DNA from: Listeria rocourtiae FSL F6-920
Lineage (GTDB): Bacteria > Bacillota > Bacilli > Lactobacillales > Listeriaceae
Direction: 5' to 3'
NCBI RefSeq assembly: GCF_000525975.1
Contig: NZ_AODK01000015.1
Location: 1-64,000, forward strand
DNA length: 64,000 nt
The position numbers and the translations under genes were made by a program. Numbering within the stretch: the first letter of the stretch is position 1; the number at the start of each line of letters is the position of its first letter. The notes under the pieces are model-generated. The model was not told where the DNA came from. It saw nothing but the letters and a program-made list of their open reading frames with translations, and did not search any database. Of the stretch, positions 19,611 through 27,759 are shown piece by piece.

Positions 19611-21040
19611 ATGAGTGATAGTATGGAAAATTTATTATTAGCAATAGACGTTGGAACGACTTCAATTAAATTTGTCATTTTCAATGAAGAAAGAGTAATA
19701 TATACTAAGTCAGCGAGGATTAAGACCTTTAAAGAAGCTGATAAAGCTACCCAAAGCCCAACAGATATTTTAACAAGTATCAAATTAAACATTAAAGAAA
19801 TAACGGCTCTTTACTCAGATATAGATACTATCAGCTTTAGTACTGCTATGCATACATTAATCCCCATATCTCATGAAGCGGAGCATGATACGATGTTCCT
19901 ATGGTCTGATAATAGGGCGGCAGATACAATTTTAGAATTCAAAAAAAATAGCCAACGAACTTTTTTTATTTTATAATAAAACAGGAACACCTATTCATGG
20001 TATGAGCCCTTTCGCTAAGTTATTACATTTCAAAGAGAAATCCAATAGTTGGTTCAATAATGTTTCCGTGTGGCATGACATGAAATCTTTTTTAATGAGC
20101 TATTTTGTAAATGAGTTTGTGACAGATTTTTCAATAGCTTCGGCGACGGGATTGTTCAATAGCATGGATTTTAAATGGGACGAAGATATATTATCGTTTC
20201 TTCAATTATCAGACAGCAAACTGCCACGACTTGTTCACCCGAAAACAATTTTTAACATATCAAAAAAAAGCTTCACTAGAACTGAGTTTAAAACCAAATA
20301 CTAAAATTATGATAGGTGCTAGCGATGGGTGTTTAGCTTCCTTAGCTAGCTCTCAACAAAATAGTACCGCAGAAAACCTAACTCTAGGAACTAGTGGCTC
20401 AATTAGGCAACTGTCTACAACGCGATATCTAGGTTCGTATATGGAAAGTTTTTGTTATTATTTAGATACAGACAAGTGGGTAGTTGGTGGACCTACAAAT
20501 AATGGAGGGATAGTACTAGAGTGGCTCAGTGATTTGTTTTATGATGACAAAGCTGAAATATTTGCTCAATTAAAGCATTTGGGCAAAGCACCTGACTTAT
20601 TTTTTTTCCCGTATATGCAAGGAGAGCGTGCTCCAATTTGGAATGAAAAAGAAACAGGGAGTTTTAAAGGTCTAAACATTACCCACGGACGTCCGGAAAT
20701 TATTCAGTCCGTTTTAGAAGGCATAATTTTCAATCTTAAATATATCCTCTCTTTATTACCGGTTACTCATGATAAGAATCCCTTAGTTTTGAATGGGGGA
20801 ACAGTACAAAATAAAGAAATTGCGCAGATGATTGCATCTGTTTTTAATAGAGAATGCCATGTTTCCAATAGAACAGAACCAACGCAAGGGTTATTTTATT
20901 GGTGGAAAAAGGGCAAAGAAATTGAAACTACTTTGACCAACGTATATCTTCCTGTTGAATCTGAGCAGGATTACTATAATGAAAAATTTGGTAAGTTTGT
21001 TGAGGTACTTGAAACTGAAATACGTTTAGAAGGAACTTAA
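19611..21040 (+). CDS. FGGY-family carbohydrate kinase (two frameshifts)
   Basis: An FGGY sugar kinase of about 475 residues when repaired, resembling gluconokinases and xylulokinases. The N-terminal phosphate-binding segment is LLAIDVGTTSIKF, and WSDNRA, GTPIHGMSPFAKL, GASDGCLAS and LTLGTSGSIR follow in order. An 8-A run at 19941-19948 and an 8-A run at 20262-20269 each need one A fewer (EFKKIANEL and ISKKASLEL). The near-terminal part from about 20880 deviates from the usual family ending, so another error there cannot be excluded. The start is ATG 19611, with GGAGGGG 14 bases upstream; ATG 19623 is the alternative. It presumably phosphorylates the sugar or sugar acid released in this pathway. 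Confidence 0.82.
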
Positions 21041-21046
21041 TTTATG

Positions 21047-21089
21047 AAAAGCGCTAAAAAGCTCGATTGGTAGCTTTTTAGCGCTTTTT
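21047..21089. terminator. strong terminator between the kinase and HAD genes
   Basis: A perfect 17-bp stem AAAAGCGCTAAAAAGCT with its complement closes an 8-base loop and ends in a T run. It serves the convergent genes on both sides. Confidence 0.88.
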
Positions 21090-21147
21090 GAAACTTTGTA
21101 AGATTAGATATTAATGTTTCTGTAGCGCAAGGTTGGGATTTTCGACT

Positions 21148-21960
21148 TTAAACGCCGAGGTTTTCTTCTAAATATACTGCGATTCCGTCGTCTTCGTTAG
21201 TGAGTGTTACGGTGTTTGCTACGTTTTTAAGGGAATCAATCGCATTGCCCATTGCAACGCCTACGCCTGCAAAATCAAGCATTTCAAGATCATTATCTTC
21301 ATCGCCAAAAGCAATAATGTCTTTTCGATCAATACCGAGGAAACGGCTGGCAGCTTGAATCCCAATCGCTTTATGCACGCCGAATTTTGTCATTTCCATT
21401 GCTGGCCATTCTGCGCCCCAATTGCGGTATGTTACGATGTTGGAAAGCCGTGAATCCATGTGGTTGCTAACTTCTTGTAACAATTCATGGCTTGCAAAGA
21501 ACAGTAGGGATGTGGGATCGGTTGTGATTGTGTTTCGTAAATCACCGATAAAAACATTATCTTTACCTTGCTGAAACATGTCTGGTACACTGGCATTTCG
21601 TTCACGCAGAAACACATTGTCTTGTACTTCAGCAGCAATATTGTCTAACGCATAATTGGTTGAAAAATCAAGTAGTTCATGCGCTGTTTTTAAGTCAATG
21701 GCTTGGTGATAGGCACTACTAAAATTTATGTCACGTGGATGATGAAATACGGCACCATTAAAATTCACAATTGGTGTGTCAAGGCCGAGTTCATAATAAT
21801 ACATATGACTCATGCGGTAGGGGCGACCGGTAGCAATCATGATTTCGTGACCTTTCTTTCGAGCACGTTCCAGTACTTTTTTTTGTTCGATCTGAAATGG
21901 TTTGGTCACTTTTTTAGAGCAGTGCCATCGAGATCGAGAACGATTAGTTTTTTTTGTCAT
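21148..21960 (-). CDS. Cof-type HAD-superfamily phosphatase, YitU-like (N-terminus scrambled)
   Basis: A 270-residue Cof/HAD-IIB hydrolase with ATGRPYR (motif II region), NFNGA and the C-terminal FGDEDNDLEMLDFAGVGVAMGNA carrying the Mg-binding aspartates. As sequenced, residues 5-16 are nonsense. Shifting one base between the 8-base run at 21948-21955 and the 6-base run at 21910-21915 restores MTKKLIVLDLDGTAL, with the catalytic DxD motif. Two compensating indels therefore hide the active site. Upstream (to its right) are divergent YitV- and YitW-like genes, the B. subtilis yitUVW grouping. The substrate is probably a sugar phosphate or flavin precursor, not determinable here. Confidence 0.82.
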   Translation of the reverse strand: MTKKTNRSRSRWHCSKKVTKPFQIEQKKVLERARKKGHEIMIATGRPYRMSHMYYYELGLDTPIVNFNGAVFHHPRDINFSSAYHQAIDLKTAHELLDFSTNYALDNIAAEVQDNVFLRERNASVPDMFQQGKDNVFIGDLRNTITTDPTSLLFFASHELLQEVSNHMDSRLSNIVTYRNWGAEWPAMEMTKFGVHKAIGIQAASRFLGIDRKDIIAFGDEDNDLEMLDFAGVGVAMGNAIDSLKNVANTVTLTNEDDGIAVYLEENLGV

Positions 21961-22121
21961 ATATGTCTCCTCATTCTTTCCATAATTCGTATATCTAGTT
22001 CCTGTTTTGATAAAGTGATAGAATAGATAGTGTACCTTTATGATAGACGTTCGGGCGCTCTTTGTAAACGCCTAAGTGCTTTACAGAAGCTTAATAAATC
22101 ATATAGAAATGAGGTTTACCA

Positions 22122-22876
22122 ATGATTGAAGTGGAACATAAGTGGATAAAAGAAATTCCGGTTTTACACGTTTATGACGCAACACATGCGACTGAGAAAT
22201 TACCAACTGTCTTTTTTTTATCACGGTTTTCAATCGCAAAAGGAGTTATATTTGCCGTACGCTTATTTATTAGCGCAACGAGGCATGCGGGTGATATTGC
22301 CAGACGCGGGAATGCATGGAGAAAGATATGCAGATGAGTCGGAAACAGAGCAGGCGATTTATTTTTGGGATACCGTTCGTGAGAATATTGATGAGTTGCC
22401 TATACTTAGAGATGCGCTAGATGCCGAGGGTTTGATTGATACATCGAGGCTTGCAGTCGGTGGATTTTCAATGGGAGCGATCACGAGCTACGGGATGTTG
22501 GCGCAGTATGACTGGTTAAAAGTAGGGGTATGTCTCGCAGGAAGTTCATACTATGGTCATTTTGCGAAGACACTTGCAGAGGGTGTCATGAAGCAGGGCG
22601 TTGAGTTTCCGTTTGATGTGGATGCACGGATTCGTGAGCTGGCACCATATGATTTGAGTGCAGCACCTACGAAATTAAAAAAACCGCCCGTTGATGATTT
22701 GGCATGGAAAAGCGGATGATGTGGTGCCATTTAAATATAGTGAGAAGCTATATGAGGTACTGGTTGAGGAGGATATGTCGGATAATGTCGCCTTTATGGT
22801 AGACGAAAAGGCGAAACACAAAATTTCGATTGAGGGAATGTTAGCCGGTGTTGGCTTTTTAGAAGAAAAATTATAA
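22122..22876 (+). CDS. alpha/beta hydrolase, YitV-like esterase (two frameshifts)
   Basis: An alpha/beta-hydrolase of about 250 residues after repair. It has the oxyanion-side YHGFQSQKE segment, nucleophile Ser in GGFSMGA, an Asp in WHGKADD, and the late KHKIS as likely catalytic His. An 8-T run at 22212-22219 and a 7-A run at 22677-22683 each carry one base too many; repair reads PTVFFYHGFQ and KLKNRPLMIWHGKADD. The start is ATG 22122, with a GAGG upstream. It is followed by the YitW-like gene, the same pair as in B. subtilis. The substrate is unknown. Confidence 0.82.
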
Positions 22877-22937
22877 TGAAAATCATTCTCAACTATGTTA
22901 CAATAATGTGAGGAAATCAAAAGGAGGCTACTACTTC

Positions 22938-23246
22938 ATGGATGCAGAACTAAAAGAGAATTTGATGGGTGCGTTAGAGCAAGTAATCGACCCAGAGCTA
23001 GGTATCGATATTGTTAATATTGGGCTAGTTTACGATGTAGACTTGGATGAGGACGGACTTTGTACAGTAACGATGACATTAACGACGATGGGATGCCCGC
23101 TTGCCGGAGTTTTGACTGATCAGGTGCGTGTAGCAATGTCGGATATTCCAGAAGTGAAAGATACGAAAGTGGACCTTGTGTGGACACCGGCTTGGACGAA
23201 AGATCGGATGTCTCGCTATGCTAAGATTGCACTCGGTATAAGATAA
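22938..23246 (+). CDS. DUF59/MIP18-family metal-sulfur cluster assembly protein (YitW-like)
   Basis: A 102-residue DUF59 protein. The signature is VIDPELGIDIVNIGLVYDV (about residues 13-31), with the conserved cysteine in LTTMGCPLAG and a terminal WTPAW. The family (SufT, YitW, PaaD-like) helps mature iron-sulfur proteins. ATG 22938 is chosen because AAAGGAGG lies 9 bases before it; the frame is open to 22908, but no ribosome site supports that. It follows the esterase gene by about 60 bases and is closed by a terminator. Confidence 0.9.
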   Translation: MDAELKENLMGALEQVIDPELGIDIVNIGLVYDVDLDEDGLCTVTMTLTTMGCPLAGVLTDQVRVAMSDIPEVKDTKVDLVWTPAWTKDRMSRYAKIALGIR

Positions 23247-23313
23247 AAGATACGTGGATAAGTTAGCAACATCGAATAAACGGTGTGGCGGACTTATCTT
23301 CGTATCTTTTTTT
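23247..23313. terminator. terminator after the DUF59 gene
   Basis: The arms AAGATACG and GATAAGT pair with ACTTATC and CGTATCTT around a long loop with a small internal bulge, and a T run of about seven follows. It lies between convergent genes. Confidence 0.75.
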
Positions 23314-23659
23314 AGTTATTCTCTAGCTTTGTGATGCGTGCTTCTAGTTTACTCTGCTTTTCATATTGGCGAACGATTTGTTTTGCTAAATTAAGTTCGG
23401 CCTGTGCGGTCATCAAATGATCTTGACCGTGAACCAATAAAAAAGATGGTGTTATTTCCTTATCAGAGCTACGACGAGAAACCAGCTTTGTTTGCCAAGC
23501 GTGTCCTTCTAAGAATTGTGCTTCTGCCTCTCGCAAATGAGATGTCGCCTCTTCAAAATGATAGTTTTCAGCGGCCGTTATGGCAGCATAAGCTTCTTTT
23601 CGTGTATTTCCGCCATGAAGAATTAATTTTACAATGGCTTCTTCCGTATGGATATCCAT
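23312..23659 (-). CDS. PTS lactose/cellobiose-family EIIA
   Basis: A 115-residue all-helical EIIA of the lactose/cellobiose (GutA-unrelated) family. The phosphorylated His77 is in LLVHGQDHLM, and Asp80 is the expected metal ligand of the trimer. EAYAAITAAENYHFEEA near the N-terminus is typical. The ATG at 23659 is preceded by GGGGTG. It is an orphan with no EIIB or EIIC beside it. The only EIIC of the same family in the window is at 16680-18003, about 5 kb away in the accessory cluster, so it might serve that permease; this is inference. Confidence 0.88.
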   Translation of the reverse strand: MDIHTEEAIVKLILHGGNTRKEAYAAITAAENYHFEEATSHLREAEAQFLEGHAWQTKLVSRRSSDKEITPSFLLVHGQDHLMTAQAELNLAKQIVRQYEKQSKLEARITKLENN

Positions 23660-23808
23660 TTTTTCACCCCATTAAAGCTATTTATCTTATTGTAGCAAAG
23701 CCTGCGAGTAATTACTATTATTAGGTTAATCAGACTATGGTATGATGACATGGAGCAGAAATTTGAGATATAATAAAGCTATTAAAGCGGACGGAAAGAG
23801 GGATAGTC

Positions 23809-24006
23809 ATGGAAGAAAGATTGTATGACCTTGAGGATAAAGTGCAAGACTTAGAACTCGAAGTATTGAGTTTACGTCAACAAGTAAATGAGCTGGAGCA
23901 AGCAAAGACAACAAAATCGCACCGAGGTAACTGGTCATGGGGATTATTTGCGTTGATTCCAATTGTAGCAATTATTTGTAATATGATTATACAATTAGCC
24001 GATTAA
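23809..24006 (+). CDS. small coiled-coil membrane protein
   Basis: A 65-residue protein. Residues 1-33 form a heptad-like coiled coil (LYDLEDKVQDLELEVLSLRQ), followed by a basic linker KTTKSHRGNW and one membrane helix at about 45-62. Start ATG 23809 has AAAGAGGG 7 bases before it. A terminator follows at 24064. I do not recognise a named family; the layout suggests a membrane-anchored cytoplasmic coiled coil that could oligomerise. Confidence 0.65.
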   Translation: MEERLYDLEDKVQDLELEVLSLRQQVNELEQAKTTKSHRGNWSWGLFALIPIVAIICNMIIQLAD

Positions 24007-24063
24007 GAAAAAATACGCTGAGGTTTTGCGAAAATCATGTGAAGTAGTTTTTCTGCAGGCTAA

Positions 24064-24100
24064 AATAATTTCCCAGTCTTAGTGGGGAATTATTTTTTTT
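24064..24100 (+). terminator. terminator after the small coiled-coil gene
   Basis: An 11-bp stem AATAATTTCCC/GGGGAATTATT with one wobble and a 9-base loop is followed by eight T residues. Confidence 0.8.
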
Positions 24101-24315
24101 GTAATTTTGTTCGCCTCTGTTCGTATACCAAAGCGAAAAATTATACGTAAGAATTCACGCAATAACTAGATACAACCAAAAAAGTTGTTAAGTAAGCGCT
24201 TTTTTCGCGAAATGCCATATAAAAATCTATAAAACAAATTATTTTAGTCACAAAAATTACACAGTTTGTTCTCTTGCTTTTTTCGCCTATTAAAAGTAAT
24301 ATATATATATACCTT
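24101..24315. other. AT-rich intergenic region upstream of the putative sRNA
   Basis: No gene is supported. A partial cre-like AAGTAAGCGCTTTT is at about 24189, and an AT dinucleotide run lies near 24299-24310. A 63-codon minus-strand ORF (24244-24435) overlaps the sRNA candidate and lacks a ribosome site. Confidence 0.5.
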
Positions 24316-24583
24316 GCATTTGGTGTAAATTCTTATTTCGACAAAAGTATACAATGCTTGTCTATTTTTGTGGGGATAAGACCCTATCATGGTTATAATG
24401 GAATTCGGTGTATCCATCTTCCAAATGTTAAGCACTTGTGTTTATCATATGATTTCGCACCGATAACCATTATTTGTTTTCATTCATCTCATTTGCCATG
24501 TAGTTTTCGTTTGTGCCTCATCCCGTTAAGCATAAACATTCGAACATGATGGCGTGCCCAGTCAACTGACTGGGCTTTTTTTT
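24316..24583 (+). ncRNA. lhrA: candidate Hfq-binding sRNA, LhrA-like
   Basis: This noncoding stretch ends in a strong terminator (stem GCCCAGTCA/TGACTGGGC at 24556-24575 plus eight T's), with no coding gene before it. From memory, L. monocytogenes LhrA is a 268-nt Hfq-binding RNA between lmo2256 and lmo2257; the next gene here is the PfpI-type homologue of lmo2256. The 3' end is taken from the terminator. The 5' end is only estimated from the known length. A TATAAT at 24394-24399 would instead give a shorter transcript. Pyrimidine-rich unpaired segments precede the terminator. Identity is inferred from synteny, not sequence comparison. Confidence 0.55.
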
Positions 24584-24646
24584 GTTGCAGCTGTTCGAAC
24601 AAAGTGAGTTACAGTTGCAACATGAGTGCGAGCGCAGCGAGCATTC
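24584..24646 (+). repeat. two-hairpin intergenic element, copy 1
   Basis: Hairpin 1 is an 11-bp stem, GTTGCAGCTGT pairing with ACAGTTGCAAC (one G-T), around a TCGAA...GAGTT loop. Hairpin 2 pairs GAGTGC (24624-24629) with GCATTC (24641-24646) around GAGCGCAGCGA. Loops and order match copy 2 at 46510-46573, but the stem sequence differs while pairing is kept. It follows directly on the sRNA terminator. Confidence 0.7.
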
Positions 24647-24792
24647 GTTCATTAAAATTTCATGTCCGGCCATCTACCTGATACGGAATCTGACTCACTA
24701 GGAGCCGATGAATCCCTTCAAGCAAATTACTTCAAGCAAATCACTTCGACTGTTATACTTGGAGCAAGCAAATTTTGAAGGAGGACGATAAA
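24647..24792. other. intergenic region before the PfpI-like gene
   Basis: No coding signal. Near-repeats of CTTCAAGCAAAT at about 24717-24740 are noted. The gene's Shine-Dalgarno GGAGG is at the right edge. Confidence 0.5.
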
Positions 24793-25311
24793 ATGAGATT
24801 ACAAGGCAAAAAAATAATCGCTCTAATTAGTGAGGATTTTGAAGATTTAGAATTATGGTATCCTGTTTTACGTGTTCGTGAAGCTGGAGCAGAGGTTCAT
24901 TTAGTTGGAGAAGAAGCTGGCACAGTATACCACGGAAAATATGGTGTTCCTGCAACAAGTGATTTGAGTTTTGAGGACATTCATGTGGAGGATTACGATG
25001 GTATTTTGGTTCCGGGAGGCTGGTCGCCAGATAAATTACGCCGTTTTGATAAAGTATTGGATTTTGTGCGTTACTTTGATGAAAAAAAGAAGCCGATTGG
25101 TCAAATTTGCCATGCTGGGTGGGTACTTATTTCGGCAGGAATTCTAGACGGTGTGAACGTTACTAGCACGCCTGGTATCAAAGATGATATGACGAATGCT
25201 GGCGCGATTTGGCATGATGAAGCAGTAGTGACAGATGGACATATTATTTCGAGCCGCCGTCCACCGGATTTACCAGAATATGTACCAGCGTTTATTGAAG
25301 CGTTTAAATAA
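24793..25311 (+). CDS. DJ-1/PfpI family protein (protease or deglycase)
   Basis: A 172-residue DJ-1/PfpI-superfamily protein. Nucleophile Cys106 is in GQICHAGW at the elbow, followed by His107. The conserved glutamate lies in SEDFEDLELW, and VPGGWSPDKLR precedes the elbow. Relatives are described as intracellular proteases or glyoxal/methylglyoxal-adduct deglycases (YhbO, PfpI, YraA). The start is ATG 24793 with GAAGGAGGAC 5 bases before it. A palindromic terminator follows at 25318. Confidence 0.88.
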   Translation: MRLQGKKIIALISEDFEDLELWYPVLRVREAGAEVHLVGEEAGTVYHGKYGVPATSDLSFEDIHVEDYDGILVPGGWSPDKLRRFDKVLDFVRYFDEKKKPIGQICHAGWVLISAGILDGVNVTSTPGIKDDMTNAGAIWHDEAVVTDGHIISSRRPPDLPEYVPAFIEAFK

Positions 25312-25317
25312 AATGAC

Positions 25318-25343
25318 AAAAAAGAGCCAAATTTGGCTCTTTT
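25318..25343. terminator. bidirectional terminator
   Basis: The perfect palindrome AAAAGAGCCAAA/TTTGGCTCTTTT lies between convergent genes, with A and T runs on both sides. Confidence 0.85.
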
Positions 25344-25344
25344 A

Positions 25345-25609
25345 TCACGTGAAGTAATAACTAATTATGAAACCGATGAAGGATGGAATCGCTGCAACGG
25401 CCAGTAAGATGCTCCATCGTAATTGAATTTTGCGATTTGGATTTTCGGATCTGCCCACTGATACGAGCGCGGAACAGATGATTGACGCTAAAATTAAGAC
25501 CATTAATACAAAAGAGAACAATGATGACATGCTGTACCCGGTCGTTAGTAGCGCGAAAACGATAACTAGTGCGGCAATTCCGATACCGCTAAAAAAATGC
25601 TTTCCACAA
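25345..25609 (-). CDS. small membrane protein, DUF5316-like (frameshifted N-terminus)
   Basis: The intact part from ATG 25530 encodes 61 residues with two helices (SLFSFVLMVLILASIICSAL and SILLAVAAIPSFIGFII). The upstream sequence continues in a hydrophobic reading that joins it: WKAFFSGIGIAALVIVFALL, from a TTG at 25609 preceded by AAGAGTGAG. Joining start and body requires one base fewer in the 7-base run at 25591-25597. The whole product would be about 87 residues with three helices. The family name is tentative and the function unknown. Confidence 0.6.
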
Positions 25610-25691
25610 ATGGCTCACTCTTTTCTATTCAATATCTCTTTCCTTTATAGCAGATATACAAGGTGAATGTCTAATAATATGGAAAAAAAAC

Positions 25692-25720
25692 AAAAAAAGG
25701 ACGATATTCACGCCCTCCTT
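25692..25720 (-). terminator. probable terminator after the DUF805 gene
   Basis: On the minus strand AAGGA...TCCTT closes a short stem followed by a run of seven T's. The stem is weak, so confidence is moderate. Confidence 0.45.
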
Positions 25721-25726
25721 GCTACA

Positions 25727-26149
25727 TTAAAAGTCAAAATCATTACTAATTGCTGGTTCGCTGGGCAGGCACATGAAAATAATCATGATAATACTGCCTA
25801 CAAATGGAATAAAGCCCAGCAAAACCAACCAACCACTTTTGTTAGAGTCATGCAAGCGACGAATCATTAAAGCTAATAATGGAGTGAAAGTTGCTAGCAT
25901 GTATAACAATAAGAATCCAACGATAAGTAAGTTTGAGACCGATGTTAGGATAGAAGCAAAGTCTCTGATTGGTTCGTTTATTGTAGATGTTGTTGTGGCT
26001 ATGATTATGAAGACTAGGATTAGTATGTAAAAAATACTGACAATAATCCCATTCCACAAAATGACATACCAATAAGCTGAACGCGATGAACGGCCAGTGA
26101 AATTCACATAATTCTTCCAAAAAGAAATATAAGCTTCAAAAAATCCCAA
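25727..26149 (-). CDS. DUF805 family inner-membrane protein
   Basis: A 140-residue membrane protein. The N-terminal amphipathic start FFEAYISFWKNYVNFTGRSS followed by RSAYWYVILWN and the later LMIRRLHDSNKSGW are the DUF805 hallmarks (E. coli YhaH type). Three to four helices are predicted. Translation starts at TTG 26149 with GGGAGGG 8 bases before it. The function is unknown. Confidence 0.85.
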   Translation of the reverse strand: MGFFEAYISFWKNYVNFTGRSSRSAYWYVILWNGIIVSIFYILILVFIIIATTTSTINEPIRDFASILTSVSNLLIVGFLLLYMLATFTPLLALMIRRLHDSNKSGWLVLLGFIPFVGSIIMIIFMCLPSEPAISNDFDF

Positions 26150-26230
26150 AATAAAACCCTCCCTTCTAAGATGTCGAATTATAGTATAGCATGGTTGGAA
26201 GTGTATTTGTTTGTCAAAATGGTGAATATT

Positions 26231-26278
26231 AAAAAGGACTGTATCCCAAGTTTAAATTGGAATGCAGCCCTTTTTTTT
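26231..26278 (-). terminator. terminator after the purine permease gene
   Basis: An imperfect long stem from AAAGGGCTGCATTCCAA to TTGGGATACAGTCCTTT (minus strand) ends in a T run. The opposite strand also has eight T's. Confidence 0.7.
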
Positions 26279-27566
26279 AATGTGGTAAGAACGCGACTAG
26301 AATGAAGAACAGAATCGCAATGACGATGACGAACCAGTTTAGTTCACGCCATTTCCCAGTGAAAACTTTTAATATTGGGTAAGAGATAAATCCGAAAGCT
26401 AGACCGATTGCAATACTTGATGTTAACGGCATCGCAAGGATAACTAGGAAGGCTGGGAAGGCTTCATCGAGCGTATCCCAATCGATTTCCTTAACAGCGC
26501 CAATCATCATGCTACCAACAATGATGAGCGCTGGTGCAGTGATTGCCGGAATACCAGATACTGCGCCAACAAGTGGTGCAAAAAAGGCAGAAACTAAGAA
26601 TAATCCAGCAACGGTAAGCGTCGTTAAACCTGTACGACCACCTGTTGCAACCCCAGCAGAGGACTCGATGTAGGCACTTGTTGGGGTTGTACCGAACATG
26701 GAGCCGACACTTGTTGCAACGGCATCTGCAAGCAGGGCATGTTTGGCATTTGGTAAACTTTCACCTTTCATGAGACCAGCTCTTTTTGCAACTCCAATCA
26801 TTGTTCCTGTTGTATCAAAAATGGTGATTAAGAGGAATGATAGGACAACGCCATAAAGGCTATACGTAATTACATCACCGAATGCATGGATTGGATTTGT
26901 GATGACTAAATCAGGCATCGATGGTACTTTAATAAAGCCGTTGAATTTCAGTTCGCCAGTGAAAAAGGCGATAATTCCGGTTGAAATCATCCCGATGAAA
27001 AGGGCACCTTTAACCCTCAATGCTAGGAAAATTAGCGTAATTAGAAGTCCTGTGATTGCTAGCAAGGCTTCTGGAGAGTGAAGATCGCCAAGTCCTACTA
27101 GATTGGAATCACTTTTTACGATAATTCCTGTCATCCGGAAACCTAGAAAAGCGATGAAAAGTCCGATACCAGCAGTAATCCCTGCTTTTAATGTATGAGG
27201 GATTGCTGTGATTAGTTTTTCGCGGAAGGGTGTTAAGGATAGTAGTAAGAAAATAATACCTGCTACGAAAACGGCGGTGAATGCGATCGCGTAGTCTAAT
27301 TTTTGTGTTGTGACAACAGTGACGAAATAGGCGTTCATCCCAAGTCCAGGTGCGATTGCAATTGGGTAGTTGGCGAATAGTGCCATCCAGAGTGTTCCGA
27401 TGACAGCTGAGATAATCGTTGCCATGAATACCGTGTTAAAAGGAACGCCTGCCGCTGAAAGGATTGCCGGGTTCACAACGATTATATAGACCATTGTTAA
27501 AAATGTTGTAAAACCTGAAATAACCTCTGTTTTGACGTCTGTTCCGTGAGCTTTTAGTTGAAACAT
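26277..27566 (-). CDS. guanine/hypoxanthine (NCS2, AzgA-type) permease
   Basis: A 429-residue transporter with about 13-14 helices of the AzgA subfamily (B. subtilis PbuG and PbuO). It begins FQLKAHGTDVKTEVISGFTT and contains the substrate motif APGLGMNAYF near residue 75 and ESSAGVATGGRTGLT around residue 300. It imports hypoxanthine and guanine for salvage. The start is ATG 27566, with a GGGAGTGG upstream. PurR-type boxes in its promoter region fit a purine role; no purine riboswitch is seen. Confidence 0.9.
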   Translation of the reverse strand: MFQLKAHGTDVKTEVISGFTTFLTMVYIIVVNPAILSAAGVPFNTVFMATIISAVIGTLWMALFANYPIAIAPGLGMNAYFVTVVTTQKLDYAIAFTAVFVAGIIFLLLSLTPFREKLITAIPHTLKAGITAGIGLFIAFLGFRMTGIIVKSDSNLVGLGDLHSPEALLAITGLLITLIFLALRVKGALFIGMISTGIIAFFTGELKFNGFIKVPSMPDLVITNPIHAFGDVITYSLYGVVLSFLLITIFDTTGTMIGVAKRAGLMKGESLPNAKHALLADAVATSVGSMFGTTPTSAYIESSAGVATGGRTGLTTLTVAGLFLVSAFFAPLVGAVSGIPAITAPALIIVGSMMIGAVKEIDWDTLDEAFPAFLVILAMPLTSSIAIGLAFGFISYPILKVFTGKWRELNWFVIVIAILFFILVAFLPH

Positions 27567-27614
27567 GAAATTCCACTCCCTTATATAGTTAAAAAGATGA
27601 TTTTTCGTCTCATT

Positions 27615-27650
27615 ACGAACGTTTTAAATCACAATTACAATAATATTCGT
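27615..27650. promoter_or_regulatory. PurR operator: two inverted PurBoxes
   Basis: ACGAACGTT at 27615-27623 and AATATTCGT at 27642-27650 (reverse complement ACGAATATT) both fit the CGAAC(A/G)TT core. Their CGAA/TTCG centres are 30 bases apart, the spacing known for B. subtilis PurBox pairs. The pair lies about 50 bases upstream of the purine permease start. Confidence 0.7.
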
Positions 27651-27716
27651 TTTTCGGGTGAAATGCAAGCTTATTTTAGGAAGTCATATTCTTTTGAAGG
27701 ATGAAACTATTTCGTA

Positions 27717-27725
27717 TGGTATAAT
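27717..27725 (+). promoter_or_regulatory. extended -10 promoter of the HAD phosphatase gene
   Basis: TGGTATAAT is a full extended -10. A TTGAAG at 27694-27699 is 20 bases upstream, longer than ideal. Confidence 0.55.
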
Positions 27726-27759
27726 GAAGAGGTCGAAATATGAGAGTTGGAGGAATTTC

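Noticed and set aside
24244-24435. Minus-strand 63-codon ORF across the sRNA candidate
   Set aside because: No Shine-Dalgarno and biased composition. A similar annotated ORF (lmo2257) overlaps LhrA in L. monocytogenes, but coding evidence is lacking here.
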